NCBI GenBank assembly: GCA_001939145.1
Contig: LSRX01000065.1
Coordinates: 762,711-826,710, forward strand
Direction: 5' to 3'
DNA length: 64,000 bases
Source of the DNA: Symbiodinium microadriaticum
Lineage: Eukaryota; Sar; Dinophyceae; Suessiales; Symbiodiniaceae
The notes under the pieces are model-generated. The model did not search any database. It was given only the letters and a program-made list of their open reading frames with translations, and had not been told where the DNA came from. Numbering within the stretch: the stretch's first letter is position 1; each line of letters starts with the position of its first letter. The position numbers and the translations under genes are program-made. Below, piece by piece: positions 51,801 to 60,300 of this stretch.

Positions 51801-54800
51801 TTTAGGGCTTTGTAATTATTGGGGTTTATAGGGATATTACAAGTCTTAAAAACCTGAACCCTAATAGGGCAGACCCACAAGCCGATACCCATGAACCCGC
51901 GCTAGTCCTATGAAATCTAAAGCCTCTGTCATCGCCAGGAATCAGGATTTTGGGACCTTTGTAAGACGTAGAAGTGCAAAACCCATGGCAGCACAACAAC
52001 CACAGGCAAAAACTCTTCCAACGGCCTAAGTGACAACATCCTGAAATAATAACCCTGGTTTAAGGTTTAGGGATTTAGGGGTTTGAGGTTAAGGGCCTCC
52101 TTATGCCAGAAACGACGACATAAAGCTTCCTAGGCCCCTCCCTGGCCCGGCAGAGCACTTCAGCTTTAGCAGGCCATGGACCGGGCTGTCCGGGTGTTAT
52201 GGGATAGGTTTAGAAGGTAAGGGTTTAGGGTTTCGGTTGTTGAGCATTTTGGGGATCCTTTCATTGGTTTCTCGGGTTAGACTTTAGGGTTTCGTTTTTT
52301 CGTGATATAGGGTTCATATAGGGTTTCCTCTATGGAGGCATTTTGGGGCTACTGGGCCTGGATAAAGTTTAAGGCTTCCTGTACAGATAGGGTTTTACAG
52401 GCTGCCTCGTCATCCCTTTACATTCAAACTCCTGCAATCTGCAACTGTCTTCGGGATAAGTTCTTTGAACTCCTCAGGGATGCATACTAGCTTGCTCAAA
52501 CGAAAATAGACCATGACCTCCTCCAACTTTGCCTCCGGCCATGAATACCATGGGTACTGCTGGAAGAGGTCCTTGAAGAGATCCGGATCTTCGGCCTTGG
52601 ATTGGCAGATCGGGGCATGGCTGCATGTTTCTCTCCGGACAACTTCAGGACTTGATTCGGCTTCGGATAAGTGCTGATCTATGCAAGCTCACGGAGTTGG
52701 CATTATCACCTAAACCCGAACATAAACCCTGAATCCCTTCATTGGGCACATATTGCATTCTGATCGTGGAAGACTTGAATTTGCTGGCCTGTAGAAAGAC
52801 TTCGGTTTTAGGGTTATATAAGAGTTTTTCCGGGGAACTGTATAGGACATTTTACCCCGAAAGCCTCCATGCTTCAATTGGGTTCTGATGAGGATTGCAA
52901 TGAAATGCCAAATGTCGGCTCCATGGTGTGGGTTTATAAGGCTAACATATATCTCAAACCCAAAGCCACCGTATAAGTATATATTGCTCACTTATATAAG
53001 CCATATATATATATATATGCAAGTTAATTACGTATGGCAATCTCTATATCCTTCAGGCTTAAACTCTCTATATAGGTATAGGGTTTAGGGGTTTGGGGTC
53101 TATAGGGGTTTAGGGGTTTAGGGGTTTAGGGTTTAGGGGCTTAAGTTGTCGAAAGGTTTTGTAGTGATCTCATAGCCCTGTACAAGTGGTTGTCGTTGGG
53201 AAATTCGGCTGTTTCAAGGCTTTCTGCGGGAGCTTCGGGTATGTGTGAAGACCTTCGGGCAGCAGCCGCAGTAGAAGAAGTATGTACATATTGTAAAACC
53301 GATAACCCCAAACCCTTCACCCTACACAATCCCACTATATATATATATACACACGAAATTCCCTATATATGACCTTAAATTATTACATATATTACCTAAA
53401 TTCACTCTATAATCCCTAATCCCTAAACTCTGCATCCTACAGAATCACTATATAACACCTATATACCCTATTAATCCCTATAAACTCCCTAGCAAAAAAT
53501 GCATTCGGAGTGACTACACAAACAAGGTGCTTCCGGACTGGCCCTGCAGTGCAACACTTGAAGCAGCTCATGAACCCTCAAGCCCCAAACCCGAAGCCGA
53601 AAGCAAGACTGAAACCAAAGCACACAAAGAATGGTTCCCACCATATTAGGTATATATATATATATATATAGGGTTTAGGACCTGAGATCGGTGTCTCCTA
53701 TAATACCTCTTAAGTGTTGTAAAGGTTACACCGAATGTTCCCTGATTGCCGGTCATGAAAGCTCCGAAAGTGACACCTTAGGGTTTGGGGCTTGGTATTT
53801 AGGATTTATGGTTTTTATGAACTTGTAGCTTCGATATAGCATTCATATAGGGGTGGGTGCATAAGCTAGCTACATAGGGGTGCGTGCTTAAACAATGCAA
53901 CATTGTTGGGCTTATAGCATTCATATAGGGTGGGTGCTTAAGCAAGGGCTAAGTTTAGAATGATTGCTATACGTCGTATTCATGTGTAAGCACACCCAAA
54001 CATCCCGGCCCAAAAGCCTGATCCCCGAGACGTTCCACGGAAAGCACTATATAGTGGCTGCAACCCTAAAGCCCACCCCCTATATGCTAATTCCCATGTC
54101 CCATAAAAGGGTTACAATTTAAGACTGGATCCCGGCACTGTCTGCAAGCTACACGAACTTTGATTCCCCAACACGGTCTTAGGTGAGGAGCCGGTTCGAC
54201 CAAGCAGCCTTGCTTGGCATAGCCATTTCAGGACCATGCCGAAAGAGAGGGATGGTCTTCACGATTTCCCGCGCGAACTTCAAAGGATATTTCCTTGCAG
54301 AGTACATATACATACGGGGTTTGACAGATCGATCAGTACACCCTATATGATGCAGAGAAGGTTCTGGGTGGCTTTCAACTTGCTAGTTCCAGCAACTCGC
54401 CTCCTGCCTTTCTTATCTTTCCAGGTTGCCAGGTGCTCATTAGTAGCAGGCCGGTCTGCTTTATAAAGTTTACCCGCATCGAATTTCCGGATCAATGGTG
54501 AATTACTCCACAGCACCGTCCGCTTCGGGATGCCATGACCCCACTTGCGAAGCCATAAAGCTTGTTTGTAGGTCTAGGCTGCATGTTCAAGTGTCAAGCA
54601 ACACGGAAGCACAAATTGATCTTGCATGCAACCAGAAAGCAGAAATTCCCCATGGCAAATATTTCCGAAGCATCCATTGAAAACGATCATGAAGATAGAG
54701 CAGACTGGACCCCGGCTGTTCCACCAGCCACGTAGATCCCATGATGTGTGCCAGGATCAGCATCAGGATGGACCTGCGGCACAGCAGCTTTCTCAGTTGG

Positions 54801-55324
54801 CTAGGTTCCGGGGTCAATCATTCCTGGCCTGCTGGTGAATTGGTTGGCTTCCATGACGGATTGTCGGGTTGTGTTCCCCATTGGCGTCAGCACTGTGCGT
54901 CTCGTCGTGCCGCTGCTCATGAAGACATAAGTTGAGCACTCCACCCCAAGGCACACCAATGCTTTGCGGCTGCAGAGCATCATCTGGAGAGCGAGCCTGC
55001 AGCTTAGATCTTGGCAATTGCACATCTAGTTGTATGGAATCATGCCATATGGTACTGAAAAGCCATCATCAATTTGCATGCCTAGGCACAGGTATCCTGC
55101 TGCTGTGTTCATATCCATGGAATTATTCTGCTGGTCGTGACATTTGTCGTAAATGCAGTCATGGACTAGCGCATGCCAGCCCGAAGCCACAGACAAACGA
55201 CTGATGTGACCACATCCAGCGAAAAACTCCAAAACATCGTACACTCGGTCAGAGAAAGGGGGCGGTTGCTTCATCCACGACACCATGAGCAAAATGGCGA
55301 GGAATGCCTCAGATGAGCAATCAA
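45598..55324 (-). CDS. Gene D (whole model): methyltransferase-like multi-exon gene
   Basis: Chain of at least 14 minus-strand exons. From 5' to 3': 55078-55324, 54829-54996, 54671-54773, 54365-54573, 54179-54293, ~53144-53280, 52729-52788, 52432-52620, 49831-49977, 49238-49312, 48014-49159, 47452-47552, 47093-47149, 46761-46888, 45867-46177, ~45760-45855, 45598-45655. Many junctions are phase-exact. Donors include GT (after 47093), GC (after 54829 and 47452) and GA (after 54365 and 48014); all acceptors are AG. Domain order: SAM-methyltransferase-like, several short conserved exons, a Gln/Pro/Glu repeat exon, then a helical block. The family is one I recognise as expanded in dinoflagellates. 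Long introns are filled with telomere-like repeat and satellites. The upstream start is not identified. Confidence 0.55.
45867..46177 (-). CDS. Gene D exon: Ala/Lys-rich helical segment
   Basis: Starts after CACTCAG with two bases completing the codon left by the upstream exon (46761), so phase is consistent. Encodes ARAAENPAAKEACEKEMQKI and LAECMDALGTLKKTKDEKSK. The frame stops at 45867; the donor is probably the GTAAGT-like sequence near 45868. Helical, function unknown. Confidence 0.6.
46761..46888 (-). CDS. Gene D exon
   Basis: Begins with G after TTTGTAAG, completing AG|G from the exon ending at 47093. Encodes QTNRATVDEEQQFEDGSMDH and ends PEHVPPKG before a GT donor. This corresponds to the segment that follows the YLSKEEM-type motif in related dinoflagellate proteins as I remember them. 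Confidence 0.55.
47093..47552 (-). CDS. Gene D two exons: EYLSKEEM motif block
   Basis: Exon 47452-47552 encodes DVFAKRFSLKSSMSKEHEVH and the following EYLSKEEMADE, with a GC donor after GATGA. Exon 47093-47149 encodes EDILNVIAQAETNVPRYCR, with a GT donor. Joined to the C-terminal block of the 48014 exon (LKLFAECNWDK), the order matches an unnamed domain I recognise in many dinoflagellate proteins. Function unknown. Confidence 0.65.
48014..49159 (-). CDS. Gene D exon: Gln/Pro/Glu repeat protein segment, 382 codons
   Basis: Exactly divisible by three, with AG acceptor before 49159 and donor AAG|GATCGA (GA type) after 48014. Contains about ten degenerate copies of a nine-residue repeat ELEQPKQQK, then a basic stretch (KRQQEDLMQPAAKRLRGK) that looks like a nuclear localisation signal, then a Pro/Gln/Thr-rich linker, and a folded C-terminal part (MAANADGEFRISEKIRELWS, LKLFAECNWDK). 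The repeats are encoded by a minisatellite, so length polymorphism is likely. The ATG at 49093 is internal to the exon, not necessarily the start. Confidence 0.65.
49238..49312 (-). CDS. Gene D small exon
   Basis: After ATATGCAG: DIFHSLMAEGLNGGSIPVDG then SDEEA. The end at GAG|GC matches a GAG|GC at the next acceptor (49159), so the border is ambiguous by the repeated bases but keeps frame. Confidence 0.5.
49831..49977 (-). CDS. Gene D exon
   Basis: 49 codons between CTTTCAG and CAG|GTGGGC: GMNRLGTGSLSSNTLQRGME, then VNILGVKEEPTDEDEAEMQA. The EEPTDED stretch is acidic. Phase 0 on both sides. No family recognised. Confidence 0.6.
50360..51170. repeat. Irregular minisatellite, ~70-130-bp units
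   Basis: The phrase TTTGGGCTGTGGCAGGAGCA followed by CACGGAACCC and GATTTCCGCTC recurs at about 50418, 50515, 50646, 50776 and 50884, then in a shorter form (GGAGCACATTCGGGTGATTT) at about 50960, 51030 and 51097. Long ORFs in all frames are products of the repeat. It lies in an intron of gene D. Confidence 0.8.
51660..51800. repeat. Direct repeat, copy 1 (pair with 53000-53137)
   Basis: About 130 bp from (TA)n through GCAAGTTAATTACGTATGGC to the TTTAGGGG repeat; identical to the copy 1339 bp downstream, including the ORF end it encodes. Intronic. Confidence 0.85.
52432..52620 (-). CDS. Gene D exon, conserved-looking
   Basis: After ACATGCAG: SKAEDPDLFKDLFQQYPWYS, then AKLEEVMVYFRLSKLVCIPE and a GA-type donor after TGCAG. 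Charged, helical, no repeats. Function unknown; position is 3' of the methyltransferase-like exons. Confidence 0.6.
52729..53280 (-). CDS. Gene D small exons, tentative
   Basis: Two short pieces: 52729-52788 (20 codons after CTACAG: ASKFKSSTIRMQYVPNEGIQ) and about 53144-53280 (contains SSHIPEAPAESLETAEFPND). Both are coding-like but short. The intervening sequence is repeat. Confidence 0.35.
53000..53137. repeat. Direct repeat, copy 2
   Basis: Same sequence as 51660-51800, offset by 1339 bp. The near-perfect identity indicates recent duplication or conversion within one intron. Confidence 0.85.
54179..55324 (-). CDS. Gene D methyltransferase-like domain, five exons
   Basis: Exon 1 carries VYDVLEFFAGCGHISRLSVA, resembling motif I (FAG-x-G) of DNA cytosine-C5 methyltransferases and other SAM enzymes, then MDMNTAAGYLCLG. 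Exon 2: LVCLGVECSTYVFMSSGTTR (ECS where C5 enzymes have PCQ). Exon 3: ILAHIMGSTWLVEQPGSSLL (EQP at the place of ENV). Exon 4: LRKWGHGIPKRTVLWSNSPL, then RRRVAGTSKLKATQ. Exon 5: YPLKFAREIVKTIPL. Exon junctions 1-2, 2-3 and 4-5 are phase-exact, the last with a GA donor. I recognise the whole as a dinoflagellate-expanded family. The fold assignment is inference; loss of the PCQ cysteine context argues against normal C5 chemistry. Confidence 0.7.
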
Positions 55325-55659
55325 CTACATATGTATACATAATATGCTAAAAGCATGCATGTAAGCATTGTTGTGTCAGAGTGACTTTGGGAACTTGCAA
55401 CTTCATCAAATATCGAACAATCTCTTGAATCTCGACAAAAGTTAACATCGCCATGGCTTCAAAACCAGCCGGAATGACACACACCTTAGTATCTCAGTAT
55501 GGATTACTGCATGGCGCTTACCCCATGTAGATTTGCACACGGTCCTTTACACATGGTTCAGGTGATTATATATATATATATACACATGCACACATATATA
55601 TAGGTTTAGAGTTTAGGGTTTATATGGGCTTATATAGAGGGATATATTTAGTATGATAC

Positions 55660-55915
55660 ACATTTAAGCTTTAGTTGTGGCTACGGAGTTTCTGGTTTCA
55701 CAATGGAGATTTTTAGATGCTTCTGTGGGAAGGAGTGCACACAGCAGCAAAGAGCCATATCTGCAGCATAATGCATGGCTTTCCAGCAGAACTTCTCAGC
55801 AGTCGTACACAACAGCTGTATCGAATGACTCAATAAACTGTGGCAGGCTGTCGAGTCTGGCCCACACCCATCTTCATGAGCGCGGCGACGTTCTGCCCAC
55901 GCCTCATAGTGCCTG
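55660..55915 (-). CDS. Possible upstream exon of gene D
   Basis: After a CAG acceptor near 55916 the frame reads HYEAWAERRRAHEDGCGPDS and continues with TTAEKFCWKAMHYAADMALC. Cys/His-rich, coding-like, donor not resolved. Tentative. Confidence 0.3.
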
Positions 55916-56151
55916 CGACACAATAGTTTCAACTAGATATAAAATCTCAACTGAATGTAAGTGAGCATCCACATGCAGCAGATCGGCACCACATGCTGCA
56001 AACACTTCTTTTCCTGCTAGGCAGCAAAGTAGCCCTGCATCTAGGTTCACCCCGGCCCAGATGTGCCCAGATTGATGTTAATCCAGGATCGTTGCCCAAC
56101 TGGGCGAGTCCGTGTACGGAACTTTCTTTCAAAAGCTTACATTAAGGTGCC

Positions 56152-57097
56152 ATTAGGCTTATAGGTTTTTGGGGTTTAGGATTGGGGGTTTTAGGGTTTT
56201 GGGCTTTAGGGCTAAGGGGTTTTGGGTTTTATAAGAATATAGGGGTTTTAGGGTTTTGGGTGGTCTTTTTAGACAATCGAGCATTGAGTAAACAAGGGGC
56301 ATTAGGCTTATAGGTGTTTAGGGGTTTAGGATTGGGGGTTTTAGGGTTTTGGGCTTTAGGGCTAAGGGGTTGTGGGTTTATAGGACTTTTATAAAAATAT
56401 AGGGGTTTTAGGGTTTTGGGTGGTCTTTTTAGACAATCGAGCATTGAGTAAACAAGGGGCATTAGGCTTATAGGTGTTTAGGGGTTTAGGATTGGGGGTT
56501 TTAGGGTTTTGGGCTTTAGGGCTAAGGGGTTGTGGGTTTATAGGACTTTTATAAAAATATAGGGGTTTTAGGGTTTTGGGTGGTCTTTTTAGACAATCGA
56601 GCATTGAGTAAACAAGGGGCATTAGGCTTATAGGTGTTTAGGGGTTTAGGATTGGGGGTTTTAGGGTTTTGGGCTTTAGGGCTAAGGGGTTGTGGGTTTA
56701 TAGGACTTTTATAAAAATATAGGGGTTTTAGGGTTTTGGGTGGTCTTTTTAGACAATCGAGCATTGAGTAAACAAGGGGCATTAGGCTTATAGGTGTTTA
56801 GGGGTTTAGGATTGGGGGTTTTAGGGTTTTGGGCTTTAGGGCTAAGGGGTTGTGGGTTTATAGGACTTTTATAAAAATATAGGGGTTTTAGGGTTTTGGG
56901 TGGTCTTTTTAGACAATCGAGCATTGAGTAAACAAGGGGCATTAGGCTTATAGGTGTTTAGGGGTTTAGGATTGGGGGTTTTAGGGTTTTGGGCTTTAGG
57001 GCTAAGGGGTTGTGGGTTTATAGGACTTTTATAAAAATATAGGGGTTTTAGGGTTTTGGGTGGTCTTTTTAGACAATCGAGCATTGAGTAAACAAGG
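56152..57097. repeat. Tandem array, 160-bp unit, 5 near-identical copies plus one diverged
   Basis: ATTAGGCTTATAGGTGTTTA begins at 56301, 56461, 56621, 56781 and 56941, exactly 160 bp apart; a diverged 149-bp copy begins at 56152. Each unit includes TTTAGGG/TTTTGGG sequence and the unique GGTCTTTTTAGACAATCGAG. The identical 77-codon minus-strand ORFs are by-products. The array separates genes D and E. Confidence 0.95.
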
Positions 57098-57284
57098 GCA
57101 GGACCCGATATCAGATCATTCGATAGCACAGGATGTTCCGAACATGAACAGAACACACAATCACGTAGACGTAGCTGCAGCAGACACTCGCTGGAGTTTC
57201 TCCGTGCTGCTTTTTCTATGAAACTAGATTGCAAAACATGTGTCAAGGAACACATGCAGTATATGGCCACCATAAGAGCATCCA

Positions 57285-57398
57285 TCAGAACTCGCTGTCC
57301 CGAACAAACTGGGAAGCCTTCTCACGGGCAATACGCATGTAGTCCTCCAAGGATGCGGACTCCTTGAAGTGCGGCTTGACCGCCTTCCACCAATCGTC
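57285..57398 (-). CDS. Gene E last exon
   Basis: 37 codons plus TGA after CATGCAG: DDWWKAVKPHFKESASLEDY, then AREKASQFVRDSEF. Phase 0 from the exon ending at 57630. The ATG at 57401-57403 immediately before the exon belongs to the intron (CATGCAG). Confidence 0.65.
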   Translation of the reverse strand, partial: DDWWKAVKPHFKESASLEDYMRIAREKASQFVRDSEF

Positions 57399-60300
57399 CT
57401 GCATGGTACTATATATTTCGCGTTTATCGATCTGCATGATATAATATAGGGTCTATAGGGTCTAGGGTCTAGGGTTTAAGGTTTAGGGTTTAGGGTTTAG
57501 GGTTCGATGGGTTTTATGAACGTATTATTTCTAAAGGAGATGAGGGGACTTCAACCCGAAACAAACCTGCACTGCATGACTCTGAAACCCGAGAACCAAA
57601 CTTGAGGTCTATAGTTTGTTGGTGGATGCTAGCATGTCCTCCTTTTTGCCAGGGCACTTCGTGATGTGCGGCCTGACCTCTACATCATAAACGTCCCTCA
57701 ACGCCACCCACTGGCTGCTGGCAGGCTCAGACGTAGGGCACCAGCGCCTGGCGAAAGCCTTTTGCTTTACTCCCTCAGCAGGCACGTCCTCTGTCGGTTT
57801 CGGCTTCTTATTGCTGGCTTTCGACTTGGGGAGCTTTTTTTCGGGAGTCTTCGGTGTCGCTGCCTTGCCCTTGCTTGCACAGACAGTCTTCGCTGTAGCT
57901 GCCTTGCGCTTGTTTGTCCCAGCGGTCTCCGTGGGAACCGCAGGTGCAACTGCCTTGCACTTTGCGGCAGCCGGCTTTTTGGTAGGCCGCTCAGCCTTCG
58001 GTGCACTGCAATCTGCATCCATGTGTGCTGCCTTCTTGGGAGGGGTGACAATGTCAATGTTGTGGGCTGCAGCCTTTCCACGTCCCCTACCACGTCCCCT
58101 ACCACGTCCCGTCTTTGCCTCACCCTTCTTTGCGCAACCCCCTTTGCTAGGACGCCCCGGACCACGAGCACCCCGACCCCGGCCTCGACCCACCTCCACT
58201 GCAGCCTCAAACTGATCCGATCTGAACAGTTGGCCCTGCACAAGGGATTTACAATCTGCAGGGGCTTCAATTTATAACCGCATATAGCTTGAATCCCTGT
58301 AGGGTTTAGGGTTCAGGGTTTACAAACAAATTAGGTATTCAAGCTATTTCTCTGCTGGTGTCTAGATCATTGAATCCCATAGAGTTTAATGGGCCTTGTA
58401 GTCCAGAACACTGGAGTCGGCACCTGGCGGTGGGACTACTTCAGGCTCATCCGGCGAGGCTGTTGGTGGAGCAGCCTCCTCTGTCGATGCTGCCGGTGGA
58501 GCAGCCTCCTTCGTCGATGCTGTTGGTGGAGCAGCCTCCTTCGTCGATGCTGTTCGTGGAGCAGCATCCTCCGATGCTGTTGGTGGAGCAGCCTCCTTCG
58601 TCGATGCTGTCGGTGGTGCAGCATCCTCCATGGAGGCTGTTGGTGGAGCAGCCTCCTCCGATGCTGTTGGTGGAGCAGCATCCTCCGATGCTGTCGGTGG
58701 AGCAGCATCCTCCATCGATGCTGCTTCAGTCACATTACCCATAGCCACATCCACACAATAGTCTGCATCCTCGAGTTGTGTTTCGACCTGGCTGGGGTCT
58801 ATGCCTGAGTCGCATGCACAGTTCTGCAACCAAGCACTTTCCATATACTCTGTGCAATATCATTTGCAGACTAAGAGCAGGGAGGACGACTGTTCAGGGG
58901 AGCAGCATGCTGCACCGCAGAAGCTGCAGCCTTTGCAAGTCGCCTCTCGGAAATCTTCTTCCTCGGGATAGCACTGCCCCGAACATTGACAAATAATGGT
59001 TGGGTTGAGTGTTTAACTCTATATATAGGGTATTTATAGGGGTTTAGTTCTGCAGCAAAGCTGCAAAAGATTGGGTTTAGGGCAGATGGGGTTTGGGGGT
59101 TTAGTTAAATATAAATATAATTGTTGTATAAATTTGTGCAGCAATGCTGCAACTGATTAGGTTTATAGGGTTTGGGGTTTAAGGTTTTATGCGTTAGTGA
59201 TATGTGGACTGGTGTTTTAGTGCAGCAAAGCTCCAATAGATTAGGTTTGGGGTTTAGGGTTTTATGGGATTTTATAGTATAGGGGTTAACTATATAGTTC
59301 TATAATAAAGAGCTTTATATAACAAAGCCCAATCTGCAATCGAGAACCCACTACACTTTGATCTGAATGCTACAATATACAGTTAACTTATAAGCCTGAA
59401 CATTGAGTAAAATAGGGATTACACTGTATAGGGCTCTCTGGGGGTCTATAAGCGGCTTAGTTATAGTGCAGTAACAGACACCCAAATTGACCAGCCCTGG
59501 AAAACCGAGTTGAGTAAAGTGTGACATCCATCAATCTTGCACTCCCCTGAACACAAAAAGCACACATCATAAAACAGGATGACGCTAAGCATCCTCAGTT
59601 CCGAAAGGCGTGCCAGCCGCTCTTCCACCGTCGGCCCAGCCTTCTGCGCGGCATTCTGCGGGGAGGCCACCGTGAGAAGGGAGGTAAAAGCTGGTTTCCT
59701 CACGAGTTGGCACTCAAAGACATGCTCCTTCTTTGCAGGGGCTTTTGCAGGGGATGATGCTTTCTCATCAGATGAGGTGGCAGTGTTCGAATTGGGACCC
59801 GCATCGCAAATCGGGGCCGGGGATGGAGTTGGCACTGGGCTGGATATAAAGGAAGGATAGGGATCCAGGAGTGCCACCTGATGTCCCGCTTCATCCCATT
59901 CCACCCCAAAGTTCCCCTCGGCCAAATTAGCCTCATCATCATCATCAGGTCGCTCGACCTCATCATCATCGTTTTCACCTCCAGAGTCACCAGCAGCGGC
60001 ACCCCACTTTGCCAGCATCATGTCCATGAACGGCTGGAGCATCGGGTCCTGCCGCAAAACACCATTCATAGGCTGTAGCCGACTCCCTGAAATTTGGATT
60101 GTATGCTTAGCCAGTATACTTGTATATAGACCAATTTTCCCAGAGCCCTGTCCCGGAAGTTCGTCATACCCGTGCGGTATCTCCTTACCAGGAAAGAAAC
60201 GAATCTTTTGCAGCCCCATTCATCTGTGTACTGGCACACCGTGTCCGGCTTTTGGACCAGGAGGCGATAGACCTCCCTGACCTGTGTATAGTCTAGGAAA

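Noticed and set aside
56229..57285. Series of identical 77-codon minus-strand ORFs
   Set aside because: By-products of the 160-bp tandem repeat; Pro/Lys/Asn-rich because they read telomere-like sequence.
57666..58277. 203-codon plus-strand ORF
   Set aside because: Antisense of the Lys/Ala-rich AT-hook exon.
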